Shown here: in pieces, positions 1 through 8,661 of the stretch
How positions within the stretch are numbered: the first letter of the stretch is position 1
Layout: every line of letters starts with the position of its first letter
From: an uncultured Saprospiraceae bacterium
GTDB taxonomy: Bacteria > Bacteroidota > Bacteroidia > Chitinophagales > Saprospiraceae
Reading direction: 5' to 3'
Assembly: GCA_938015435.1 (NCBI GenBank)
Contig: CALLPN010000030.1
Location: 1-37,185 of the forward strand
DNA: 37,185 nt
Made by a program: the position numbers and the translations under genes
Notes under the pieces: generated by a model
Seen by the model: the letters and a program-made list of their open reading frames with translations, nothing else
What the model was told of the DNA's origin: nothing
Database searches by the model: none

Positions 1-33
1 GTAATTTCCAAGTGATATGGATGTGTTTTTCAT
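1..33 (-). CDS. ParD-like antitoxin, N-terminal fragment (cut by window edge)
   Basis: Only the first 11 codons lie in the window: an ATG at 33-31 followed by KNTSISLGNY, open to the left edge. This opening closely resembles the N-terminus of ParD-family ribbon-helix-helix antitoxins, in which the KNTSxSLG strand contacts operator DNA. An A/G-rich leader precedes the ATG, and a well-formed promoter with an overlapping palindrome lies at 50-80, as expected for an autoregulated toxin-antitoxin operon. If right, a ParE toxin should follow to the left of the window. The gene lies in the same orientation as the other cassette genes and beyond hairpin element E1. The call rests on 11 residues plus context, so it is tentative. 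Confidence 0.5.
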   Translation of the reverse strand, partial: MKNTSISLGNY

Positions 34-49
34 ATTCTTTTTCTTTTTA

Positions 50-80
50 CAAAATTACCAATTTTTGGTAAAACTTGCAA
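50..80 (-). promoter_or_regulatory. Bacteroidota-type promoter for the ParD-like gene
   Basis: On the minus strand a TTG (-33 element, 80-78) is followed after exactly 20 bases by TAATTTTG (57-50), which fits the TAnnTTTG -7 consensus of Bacteroidota housekeeping sigma factor promoters. It lies 17 bases upstream of the ATG at 33. A private promoter inside a cassette is typical of toxin-antitoxin cassettes in integrons. Confidence 0.55.
55..71. promoter_or_regulatory. Palindrome overlapping the promoter, likely ParD operator
   Basis: TTACCAA (55-61) and TTGGTAA (65-71) form a perfect 7-bp inverted repeat with a 3-base centre. It overlaps the -7 element and spacer of the promoter, so a bound protein would block RNA polymerase. 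ParD-type antitoxins repress their own operons through such sites. Assignment as operator is inference from position. Confidence 0.4.
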
Positions 81-134
81 GTTGTCTTGAATATTAGATT
101 ATTGGTACTTTTCACTTGTTTGAACCTGCTTAGA

Positions 135-198
135 GATAACGGATGATGATAAGAGTAGTAGTGACGAAGGAGCTATTACTTCTTATCTATTGTTATGG
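135..198. repeat. Cassette-boundary hairpin E1 (attC-like)
   Basis: An imperfect inverted repeat. The left arm begins GATAACGG (135) and continues GATGATAAGAGTAGTAG; the right arm read in reverse complement begins CATAACAATAG (197) and continues ATAAGAAGTAATAG. Shared blocks are ATAAC, GATAAGA and GTARTAG. The AAC and GTT termini resemble the outer boxes of integron attC sites, but the full RYYYAAC/GTTRRRY consensus is not met. It lies 11 bases past the stop codon of the MORN gene, as attC sites do in gene cassettes. Confidence 0.5.
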
Positions 199-209
199 GC
201 TTTTATATT

Positions 210-1190
210 TTAAAATCTTGATTTCTCATTAATTAGACATTTTATGAATGAAATGATATTGTCAATTTCAGCGGTATTTTCTATGCCACTTTTTTTTAAC
301 TCGTCGTGAATTTCAAGTTTAATAATTTCCTTCGTGATTTCTTCACCATCGGAATCCTTTTCAAAAAGGTTATTAAGAGTTACTGCCATAATTGATGCAA
401 TAGTGGAATCTTCAATGTAGTTTCCAATATTAAAGGCTAATGCGCATCCAATTGCTTCAAGTGTTGTTATGTTTTCTGATACTTGACCAACAAATCCAGC
501 AAAAATGAATGAACCTAGTGCAATTCTATTTTTATTTGAAGGTTTTATTCTCTCTATTGAAACAACAATTCCTTTTTCTAATGTTGCTTCAAAGACTTCA
601 TGCAAAATATCATTATTGTCAAATCCATATATTGTACCATTAATGTACTCTCCGTCGTGGTTAATGTCCCCAGAGAAATAGAAATCTTCATTTGACACCT
701 TATCATGATATCTTAAAACAAAAGGTCCGCGTGGATCTCTATTAAGTTCACATTCTACTTTAAATTTTCTTACAAAATTGGATTGTAATGTAAATGGATC
801 AATCAATTTCATGCAGTCAAAACTCACGAATTCACCTTTTCGATCGTCGTATAGTTTCCATGAGACACCCAATTCTTGAGAAATCAGCACACCTCGCATC
901 CATGTCCCTTTTATTATTGTTCCATCTTTTTTAGTTAATATCCCAAAGCCATCTTTGAAATTTTCAAACCACTTGCCTGAGTGATTATCCCCATTTGCAT
1001 AATATAAATCGCCCCAACCATCTACATGGCCTGATTCCCATGAACCGTCATATATATCTCCATTTGGAAAAATGTATTTGCCTATTCCATCGTAACAATC
1101 ACCTTCTATACATCCATGTTTTTTTTGTCCATCAGCTGTAATTGTTAGTAGAAGTAAAATGCTCAATAAAATAATTTTGAATATATTCAT
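210..1190 (-). CDS. Secreted MORN-repeat protein
   Basis: A 326-residue protein with an N-terminal signal peptide (hydrophobic stretch about residues 4-18, probable cleavage near ADGQ). Residues about 30-98 hold tandem MORN repeats of the pattern G-x-Y/F-x-N-G-D-x-Y-x-G-x-W, for example FPNGDIYDGSW and YYANGDNHSGKW. MORN repeats form beta-hairpin stacks that act as protein- or lipid-binding scaffolds. The remaining 220 residues are not recognised; they contain a moderately hydrophobic stretch around 222-260 (GSFIFAGFVGQ) and a charged C-terminus. The gene is bracketed by hairpins E1 (11 bases past the stop) and E2 (70 bases before the start), so it reads as one cassette. No promoter of the TTG/TAnnTTTG form was seen in the 70-base leader. 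Confidence 0.75.
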   Translation of the reverse strand: MNIFKIILLSILLLLTITADGQKKHGCIEGDCYDGIGKYIFPNGDIYDGSWESGHVDGWGDLYYANGDNHSGKWFENFKDGFGILTKKDGTIIKGTWMRGVLISQELGVSWKLYDDRKGEFVSFDCMKLIDPFTLQSNFVRKFKVECELNRDPRGPFVLRYHDKVSNEDFYFSGDINHDGEYINGTIYGFDNNDILHEVFEATLEKGIVVSIERIKPSNKNRIALGSFIFAGFVGQVSENITTLEAIGCALAFNIGNYIEDSTIASIMAVTLNNLFEKDSDGEEITKEIIKLEIHDELKKSGIENTAEIDNIISFIKCLINEKSRF

Positions 1191-1260
1191 TTTGTAGTGT
1201 TTAGTTTAATAAGAATAACTTCTGAAATCAACATTTTTTGTTTTTTTTCTTTAATTCTGA

Positions 1261-1344
1261 CTAACGTTCGCTAAGTCGTTGATTATCAATGCCTATTTTT
1301 CTAAGTATTTCGCTTTGATAATCATAAATATACTCAATCGTTAG
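1261..1344. repeat. Cassette-boundary hairpin E2 (attC-like)
   Basis: An 84-bp imperfect inverted repeat with exact hexamer termini CTAACG (1261-1266) and CGTTAG (1339-1344). Inside, TTGATTATCAATGC (1279-1292) pairs with GCTTTGATAATCA (1312-1324), and the middle is AT-rich. The region between the hexamers and the inner blocks does not pair, so the structure has a bulge, a feature known from attC sites. It separates the MORN gene from a short gene-less interval. Confidence 0.55.
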
Positions 1345-1420
1345 CTTGGGAAATTAATTTGCCGAGGAAAAATTGACAATTTTGAGCTCAATTTTGGACG
1401 GTCTAATCTGTTGAATTGCC
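1345..1420. other. Gene-less interval between two hairpins (possible empty cassette)
   Basis: These 76 bases between E2 and E3 hold no open frame of useful size on either strand and no promoter that I can see. If E2 and E3 are recombination sites, this would be a non-coding mini-cassette or the remnant of a decayed one. Confidence 0.3.
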
Positions 1421-1545
1421 CATAACGTATCAAGTATATCTGGCGTGCATCACCGCGAAAAAGCTAAGTTATGCAATAAATCTCACTTGACTAACTAAGC
1501 AGATTGAAACTAAATAGTGCATGACATGATATACGGTGTTGTCAG
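1421..1545. repeat. Cassette-boundary hairpin E3 (attC-like, copy of E4)
   Basis: The left arm starts CATAACGTATC (1421) and continues AAGTATATCTGGCGTGCA. The right arm read in reverse complement starts CTGACAACACCG (1545) and continues TATATCATGTCATGCAC, so GTATATC and the TGCA block pair. The interior contains AACTAAGCAGATTGA (1493-1507), identical to a block in E4. The stop codon TGA of the downstream-reading lipoprotein gene (1542-1544) lies inside the terminal box, so gene and element overlap. Confidence 0.55.
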
Positions 1546-2537
1546 TAGTTTCTTTTCTTCTTCATTAATTCGCTATTGTTTATCCAAGCCATGAAATACG
1601 GATTATCAAATTCTTTTTTCTTAAATACTAATAGAAAAGGCTTGTCGAATATTAGTTTTTTAGGCACTGGTTTTTTAATTTCTTCATCAGTTGCGTCAGT
1701 TGTTACAGAATTCATCTCTGCATCGCTTTCAATTTCGGCACCTTTTTCATCGAAAACTAATGCAATTCTTTGCCTTACTTCCTTAATCTCAATTGTTTTA
1801 TTATCCGAGGAAAATATGACCCCATTTAATTCTTCGATAATTGCTTCGATATTGAATGCTATTATTGGAACTTCAAATCTATCTTCTTTTAGAAATCTAT
1901 ACTTCCACCAATCTTTCTCATTTCTTTTTTTCGATATTTTCGTTCTAAGGTCATTGTAATATTGACTTAATGTATTGCGAGGTTGAGATGGAAGGTAAAG
2001 TAAAATTTCACTCGTTTCATTCTTTGATGATATTTTAATCGCAAAATCTTTGTTGCCGTCATAATGAACTACTTTAATTTGACTTTTAGTTTTTCCATTA
2101 CAGTTGAAACACCCAAATGATTCGACATCTTGATTATCCGAAAATCTTAGTTTAATATTATTTCTTACAAATTCTTCTGAAAAAACAAGCGATTTAACGA
2201 ACTCTGATTTTACTTTTATAGAACTATCTACTACAGAAACCGTATTAGTGTATTCTTTCTCGGTTAGGGAATTAATATAGTTTCTAGATTTGTCGATTAA
2301 GTGCGCAAGTTCATTTTCACTAACTAATTTCATATGCGTTTCACTTTTGAGCTGGTTCCAGGCAAAAAGCAATGTAGGGCAATATATTTGATTTCTTTTG
2401 GGTTCAATTTCTTGCTTATCTGTTAAACCAAAATCAGTAGATTTTAAGTTTGTCAATAGTACGATTTTTGGAAATTCTCTTTGCTCAGAACATCCAATAA
2501 GGAAGAGTACTATCGATATGGCTATTATATTTTTCAT
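1542..2537 (-). CDS. Lipoprotein of unknown function, carried as a cassette
   Basis: A 331-residue protein whose N-terminus (MKNIIAISIVLFLIGC) is a lipoprotein signal with the lipid-accepting cysteine at 16. No family is recognised. Visible traits: a CxxC pair in the middle (GCFNCNGK), a mainly charged and polar mature chain, and an Asp/Glu/Thr-rich patch near residues 263-290 followed by a basic KKPVPKK stretch. The start codon is only 9 bases from hairpin E4, and the stop codon is inside hairpin E3, so the coding sequence fills the whole interval between the two repeats. That fit is what gene cassettes look like. It has no room for its own promoter, so expression would depend on read-through from the recombinase side or on E4. 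Confidence 0.7.
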   Translation of the reverse strand: MKNIIAISIVLFLIGCSEQREFPKIVLLTNLKSTDFGLTDKQEIEPKRNQIYCPTLLFAWNQLKSETHMKLVSENELAHLIDKSRNYINSLTEKEYTNTVSVVDSSIKVKSEFVKSLVFSEEFVRNNIKLRFSDNQDVESFGCFNCNGKTKSQIKVVHYDGNKDFAIKISSKNETSEILLYLPSQPRNTLSQYYNDLRTKISKKRNEKDWWKYRFLKEDRFEVPIIAFNIEAIIEELNGVIFSSDNKTIEIKEVRQRIALVFDEKGAEIESDAEMNSVTTDATDEEIKKPVPKKLIFDKPFLLVFKKKEFDNPYFMAWINNSELMKKKRNY

Positions 2538-2546
2538 TTAATTACT

Positions 2547-2676
2547 GACAACGGTCCGTATATCTAGTGTACGTCCAATGGATAAAGCAAATTTAAGCAT
2601 TAAAGCACATCGTACCAACTAAGCAGATTGAGTCTATGTTGCGTAAGACGTATGATTATGATATACCTGTGTTATG
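2547..2676. repeat. Cassette-boundary hairpin E4 (attC-like, copy of E3)
   Basis: The left arm starts GACAACGG (2547) and continues TCCGTATATCTAGTGTACGTC. The right arm read in reverse complement starts CATAACACAGG (2676) and continues TATATCATAATCATACGTC, so GTATATC and TACGTC pair. The interior carries AACTAAGCAGATTGA (2617-2631), identical to E3, and the flanking 30 bases are also alignable with E3 by eye. E4 is the element nearest the recombinase. Confidence 0.55.
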
Positions 2677-2818
2677 TACAGCATTCCCAAAACGCGGATA
2701 AACCTTTCTTTGCTACAGATCTCAACATGGCGATTAATATTCATGAATACTAAGAATGAAAACCTGTGTGTTGGCTTTTGAGAGTTGGCAGTTCATTGTG
2801 TTGTACTCATAACTCCTT

Positions 2819-2851
2819 TAAACCTGTCAAATATATTGTGTGATAGGTTTA
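2819..2851 (-). terminator. Hairpin just after the recombinase gene
   Basis: TAAACCTGTCA (2819-2829) and TGATAGGTTTA (2841-2851) form an 11-bp stem with one mismatch and an 11-base loop, 12 bases beyond the recombinase stop codon. The following bases on the minus strand are not a clean T-run, so this may be a weak terminator or a recombinase-related site. The rest of 2677-2863 holds no gene; a TGTGTTGTACTC motif near 2797-2808 resembles the E4 right border (TGTGTTATGTAC) and is the best candidate for a simple attI-like site, but this is speculative. Confidence 0.3.
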
Positions 2852-2863
2852 TCTGCATTGTTT

Positions 2864-3967
2864 TTACTGGTTTTTCATCCCATCAAGCATTCTATCTAGT
2901 GGACTACGCACAATATCGTTATTTACTTCGGCAACATGGGTGTAAACTTGAGTTGTTTCTGGACTTCCATGTCCTAATAATGTCTGTATGTATCTTAGAT
3001 TAACATTAGCTTGTAGTAGGTGAGTAGCAAAGGAATGTCTTAGTGTATGAGGTACGGCCCACTCATATACCCTAGATGTCTTGGCGGCTTTTCTAAATAT
3101 CTTATTGATACTTGTCGTACTATATTGCGCACCTTCGGCTCCTTCAAATAACCAATATGAGGGTTTATGTAGAACGTAATATTGTCGAATTATTAGAAGA
3201 GTGGCGTCTGATAATATAGTGTAGCGATCCTTTTTTCCTTTAGCGGCTTTTATAAATATCTGTTTTTCTTTACTGTGAATATCTTCGATTCTAAGTTTCG
3301 TTACTTCGCTGATTCTTAGTCCAGCACTATAGAGTAGATAGAGTATGGCCTTATGTTTAATATTGGTAGGAGTATTGATTAATTGGTAAACTTCCTTTTC
3401 GGTAAGTACTTCAGGTAATGTTTGAGCTTTTTTTGGCCGTGTGATTTTGTATTTGGTTCGTTGTTGTCCCAACACTTTTTCATGATAGTATTTAATAGCA
3501 TTGATCATTATGTTTTGTCTACTGGGTCCTACATTGTTTTTGGTTATAACGTCGTATAAGTATTTTTCTATTTCATCCTTCGTTACTGTCAAAAGATCTC
3601 GATGCTCAAACTCTGCGAGATAGTGTAATATATGGCCTCTATAGCTTTTGATGGTATGCTTGCTTTTACCGCTCAATACAAGCTTGGTCATCATCAATTG
3701 CAGTCTGTCTGCCACTCGCTCGGACATAGTAAAGGTTGGAAGCTTTACAGTCATATTGTTTGGTTTGAGTACACCGTCTTTACCAAATAACTGTGTTACA
3801 ATATTCTTGTTTTGGGGTGTATTAGGTATGCTCCATAATTTTTGCGGTTTGTGATACCATATCCCTTTTATCTTTTTTAGCTCCGATCTCCAGAACTTTG
3901 CGGCAAACGGTATTTTGATTTTTATCCTTTTTGATTTGCTGTCAGTATTAAGTATTTCTGCTATCAT
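2864..3967 (-). CDS. Tyrosine recombinase (integrase) next to the cassette tract
   Basis: A 367-residue site-specific recombinase. The catalytic set is complete: Arg218 in SAGLRISE, Lys in AAKGKKDR (243-246), His307 and Arg310 in HTLRHSF, His333 in LLGH, and the nucleophile Tyr342 in VYTH. A SAM-like core-binding domain spans about 80-175. The first 70 residues (with LKKIKGIWYHKPQKLWSIP) match a small N-terminal module common in Bacteroidota integrases. The C-terminus ends YTHVAEVNNDIVRSPLD, like integron integrases, but the stretch between WLF (272-274) and HTLRH is short and lacks the extra helix that defines IntI. The 3' end faces the cassettes and the orientation is the same as the cassette genes, as in the reverse integron of Treponema denticola. 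It could also be a stand-alone Xer-type enzyme. Confidence 0.88.
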   Translation of the reverse strand: MIAEILNTDSKSKRIKIKIPFAAKFWRSELKKIKGIWYHKPQKLWSIPNTPQNKNIVTQLFGKDGVLKPNNMTVKLPTFTMSERVADRLQLMMTKLVLSGKSKHTIKSYRGHILHYLAEFEHRDLLTVTKDEIEKYLYDVITKNNVGPSRQNIMINAIKYYHEKVLGQQRTKYKITRPKKAQTLPEVLTEKEVYQLINTPTNIKHKAILYLLYSAGLRISEVTKLRIEDIHSKEKQIFIKAAKGKKDRYTILSDATLLIIRQYYVLHKPSYWLFEGAEGAQYSTTSINKIFRKAAKTSRVYEWAVPHTLRHSFATHLLQANVNLRYIQTLLGHGSPETTQVYTHVAEVNNDIVRSPLDRMLDGMKNQ

Positions 3968-4031
3968 GATGTAATTCTAATAATATTATTAAATGTATTG
4001 TGTTGATATATAGATGATTATGTAACTTAGT

Positions 4032-4067
4032 CGTTATTAACGGATACTAACCGTAACTAACGGTTAG
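4032..4067. promoter_or_regulatory. Cluster of TAACG/CGTTA boxes between the recombinase and the zinc-ribbon gene
   Basis: CGTTA-T-TAACG (4032-4042) is a short palindrome. It is followed by CTAACCGT (4047-4054) and ACGGTTAG (4060-4067), a perfect 8-bp inverted repeat with a 5-base loop. The same TAACG/CGTTA pentamer forms the ends of hairpins E1-E3. The boxes lie in the 134-bp divergent promoter region, so they could be recombinase binding sites for autoregulation or an attachment site. Function is inferred. Confidence 0.45.
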
Positions 4068-4101
4068 TGTTCTTTTTCTAATTATTAATAGGAATGCAAT
4101 C

Positions 4102-4494
4102 ATGAAAAAGTGTAAAATGTGTAAGGCCGCTTTCCGTGGCCGAAAAGACAAAGTGTTTTGTTCTATCAAATGCAAATCTGACTACCACCGAAAACTCAAT
4201 GAAGTTACATTGGATGCGACAGTTAGAATTGATAAAATATTACATCGTAATCGATCTATACTATTAGAGCTATTAGGTAAGAATAAAATACAGCTAAAAG
4301 TAAATCGTGAATTTTTAGATCAGAAAAATTTCAAATGGGACTATCATACAAATACCCATGTAAATGTTCAAAATAAATTAGTAACCTATCTATATGATAT
4401 TTGCTGGATACTTTTTACAGACCAAGAAGTACTCATTAGACGGAAACGAATTGTCGAGAAATCAGTAACTGAGGAGTTGGAAGATTTAGAATAA
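4102..4494 (+). CDS. Small zinc-ribbon protein, divergent partner of the recombinase
   Basis: A 130-residue cytosolic protein. The N-terminus has a four-cysteine zinc knuckle, CKMC (4-7) and FCSIKCK (cysteines 20 and 24), followed by a basic DYHRK segment. The rest (about 30-130) is a small mixed alpha/beta region with LHRNRSILLELL and FLDQKNFKWDYHTNTH. Similar short proteins with CxxC...FCSxxCK knuckles are widespread and uncharacterised in Bacteroidota. It is transcribed away from the recombinase from a shared 134-bp region with TAACG boxes, which suggests that it could be a DNA-binding accessory or regulator. That role is inference. A1-type start: the ATG at 4102 is the first in frame and precedes the knuckle by two residues. 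Confidence 0.75.
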   Translation: MKKCKMCKAAFRGRKDKVFCSIKCKSDYHRKLNEVTLDATVRIDKILHRNRSILLELLGKNKIQLKVNREFLDQKNFKWDYHTNTHVNVQNKLVTYLYDICWILFTDQEVLIRRKRIVEKSVTEELEDLE

Positions 4495-4527
4495 TCTTGG
4501 GCTTATGAAAAAATAATCGAATAAAAA

Positions 4528-4557
4528 AAGAGGAACATACTTTTGTATGTTCCTCTT
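4528..4557 (-). terminator. Intrinsic terminator of icd
   Basis: AAGAGGAACATAC (4528-4540) and GTATGTTCCTCTT (4545-4557) form a perfect 13-bp stem with a TTTT loop. On the minus strand the stem is followed by a run of T residues (the A-tract at 4523-4529), so it terminates icd, whose stop codon is 31 bases upstream. It may also partly stop the convergent zinc-ribbon transcript. Confidence 0.85.
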
Positions 4558-4588
4558 GATATAAGATAAAAAAGTAGTAAGGATATTT

Positions 4589-6880
<2,292 letters not shown>

Positions 6881-6901
6881 CTATCCATAGGCTTTTATCA
6901 T

Positions 6902-7355
6902 TTAAAACAATCGATTTCCTAAGCTCATAGAGATGCCAACCCGACCTTCTACATGGTTCAGCCATTTGGTGTCTAATCGATAAAGGGTTTTCGGTCCTTA
7001 GTTTCTATATCCTAATCTTGGTTCATAGATCCAATCGGATTCGCTCTCTTTATTTCGAATTTTAATTGTACGCTAAAAACTGTAATGAATTGTTGACTCT
7101 GGCATATGTCTATTTTTTCCAATTAGTATTCGAAATTGAGGTCCGTAGTAGGTTTCAAAATCAACCGATGTTAACGTGATATAAAGAACCGATTGAACGT
7201 TTGGTATTAAGCCAAATGAATAGTTGAATAAGCTATTGTCCTCGAAATAAGTGGAAGTATACTCAGCTATGAACCCAAATCCTATTAGAAATATTCTTAC
7301 TCCAATTCTCCGTGAAAGAACCCATTTTAGTCGTAGAACATATTGCCAATACTTA
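6902..7355 (-). pseudogene. Decayed third copy of the small outer-membrane-like paralog family
   Basis: Read in one frame, this stretch gives FIAEYTSTYFEDNSLFNYSF, then YYGPQFRILIGKNRHM, an in-frame TAG at 7075-7073, more aligned sequence (DWIYEPRLGYRN), a second in-frame TAA near 6990, and finally a family-type C-terminus GISMSLGNRLF with stop at 6904-6902. It aligns with the gene at 7919-8422 (IMEYNNKEAEDENLINYS, FVGPQFGILVGKNQHI, WIPSISMAYRE, VGIGFPQ...FGLRLY). The first 40-50 residues including the signal peptide are missing, and it begins directly after the stop of the 7356-7850 gene. Two nonsense codons and a missing 5' end make it a pseudogene. Confidence 0.75.
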
Positions 7356-7850
7356 CTAGAATATAGAAGTCCCCAAACTGACATAAATTTCCTCAGGGAT
7401 TCCAATTCCAATTCTAGCAATAAATAACTCATCTTGATATCGATAACCTGCCCCAAAATTGGGTTTGTATGATATTTCATTCGGTTTTTCATGTAAGTGA
7501 TCGGTATTTCGATATCTATACCCTCCAGTTATTTCGGTTTTGTGATTTTCTCCGCCGAGTAATAGGGATACTCTTAGTTGTATCTCAAAAGCACTTTCTA
7601 TGGAAGTGATATTATATGCATTGAGGTCTGTTTTTCCCGCTTTCAGTGTGAATGTAATGCTCTCTTTAGAATCGGTAAATCGAAATTCATTTTCTATAGC
7701 AATCGAAGAAGTGGAATAGAAAAATCCCCAACTTATCTCAGCATGAAAATTGAGCCGGTGGATATTGTATCCAATAGGCTGTAGATCATGCTGAGCCGCA
7801 GAATTAGAGAAAGAGAAAAGGATAAGAATGACAATGCTAATATATCTCAT
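7356..7850 (-). CDS. Small outer-membrane-like protein, paralog 1
   Basis: A 164-residue exported protein with a signal peptide (MRYISIVILILFSFSNSAAQ). The mature part alternates polar and hydrophobic/aromatic residues in segments such as EISWGFFYSTSSIAIENEF, YKPNFGAGYRYQ and LFIARIGIGIPEEIYVSLG, ending in a terminal phenylalanine. That pattern is usual for small beta-barrel outer membrane proteins, where the terminal aromatic residue is part of the Bam recognition signal. No named family is recognised. It shares its C-terminal design (GIGIPEEI...LGTSIF) with the neighbouring gene at 7919-8422 (GIGFPQIF...FGLRLY) and with the pseudogene after it, so the three are a tandem family. The gap to the upstream paralog is 68 bases; co-transcription is likely. 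Confidence 0.7.
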   Translation of the reverse strand: MRYISIVILILFSFSNSAAQHDLQPIGYNIHRLNFHAEISWGFFYSTSSIAIENEFRFTDSKESITFTLKAGKTDLNAYNITSIESAFEIQLRVSLLLGGENHKTEITGGYRYRNTDHLHEKPNEISYKPNFGAGYRYQDELFIARIGIGIPEEIYVSLGTSIF

Positions 7851-7918
7851 GGTAGATTATAAAATTAGAGAATCGTTGAATGAAGGCTTTTTTAGGATCT
7901 TTCGGATAATGACAAAGA

Positions 7919-8422
7919 TTAGTAAAGTCTGAGGCCGAAGCTAGTATGAAATATTTGAGGGAAACCTATTCCTACATTTATGATAGTAAACTCCTTATGC
8001 TCTCTATAAGCCATGGATATACTAGGGATCCAATTTGAGGTGTCGGGTTGATTAAATCTATATTTTTTTTGCAAAATACCCACTCCAAAAGTAGTACTGA
8101 AAATATGTTGGTTTTTACCAACTAGAATTCCAAACTGAGGCCCTACGAAGGTGGCCGATTCCAAATCCTTAAAAGATGGATACGCTCCAGCAATTCCGGC
8201 TCTCATTCCAATGGAGTAATTGATCAGGTTTTCATCTTCTGCTTCCTTATTATTATACTCCATAATCAAAGAAATACCAGCGGAAACAAATTGATAACTG
8301 GGTTCAGCTATGATGTACAATTTATTCATTCCAGGTACATCTTGTTTATCCCAATCGAGGATGATCTGAGCATTAAGCGTAGATCCAAAAATGAGGTATC
8401 TGATTACTATTATTGTTTTCAT
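7919..8422 (-). CDS. Small outer-membrane-like protein, paralog 2
   Basis: A 167-residue protein. The N-terminus (MKTIIVIRYLIFGSTLNAQ) is a slightly polar signal peptide with a plausible cleavage after NAQ. The rest has beta-barrel style strands: YIIAEPSYQFVSAGISLIME, FVGPQFGILVGKNQHIFSTT, IPSISMAYREHKEF and a terminal FGLRLY. The motif GPQFxILxGKNxH is shared with the pseudogene at 6902-7355 and is the best family mark. Function is unknown; a role as a small surface barrel is inferred from shape only. It is the first gene of the tandem group on the minus strand, with 239 bases of gene-less sequence before it in which I saw no clear promoter. Confidence 0.7.
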   Translation of the reverse strand: MKTIIVIRYLIFGSTLNAQIILDWDKQDVPGMNKLYIIAEPSYQFVSAGISLIMEYNNKEAEDENLINYSIGMRAGIAGAYPSFKDLESATFVGPQFGILVGKNQHIFSTTFGVGILQKKYRFNQPDTSNWIPSISMAYREHKEFTIINVGIGFPQIFHTSFGLRLY

Positions 8423-8661
8423 GCAGCAATAATAATCTCATTCTCTATCCCAAATTAGGAAACCAACAAGTATGACAGTCCTGTTTTGGGTTTAGATATA
8501 GGTATTGAAGATTGGCTACTTTATCGGATGTAGAATTATGAGTATTCACAAATCAATTTTGCTAGACAAAGAGGTTTAACACTTGGTTTTGAATGCCTCA
8601 CATACAACCCATATATTCTGAATATTTAAAGCGGCAAATTCAATAGTTAATCAAGCTCTTA

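Noticed and set aside
2864..3967. Classical IntI integron integrase
   Set aside because: The IntI-specific extra helix between the WLF block and HTLRH is missing, and the hairpin ends do not match RYYYAAC/GTTRRRY. It is described as a related non-IntI recombinase instead.
7073..7492. Intact 139-residue protein overlapping the paralog gene
   Set aside because: Its first third lies antiphase within the neighbouring gene, and its last part aligns with a paralog that continues past two in-frame stops, so it is a pseudogene fragment.
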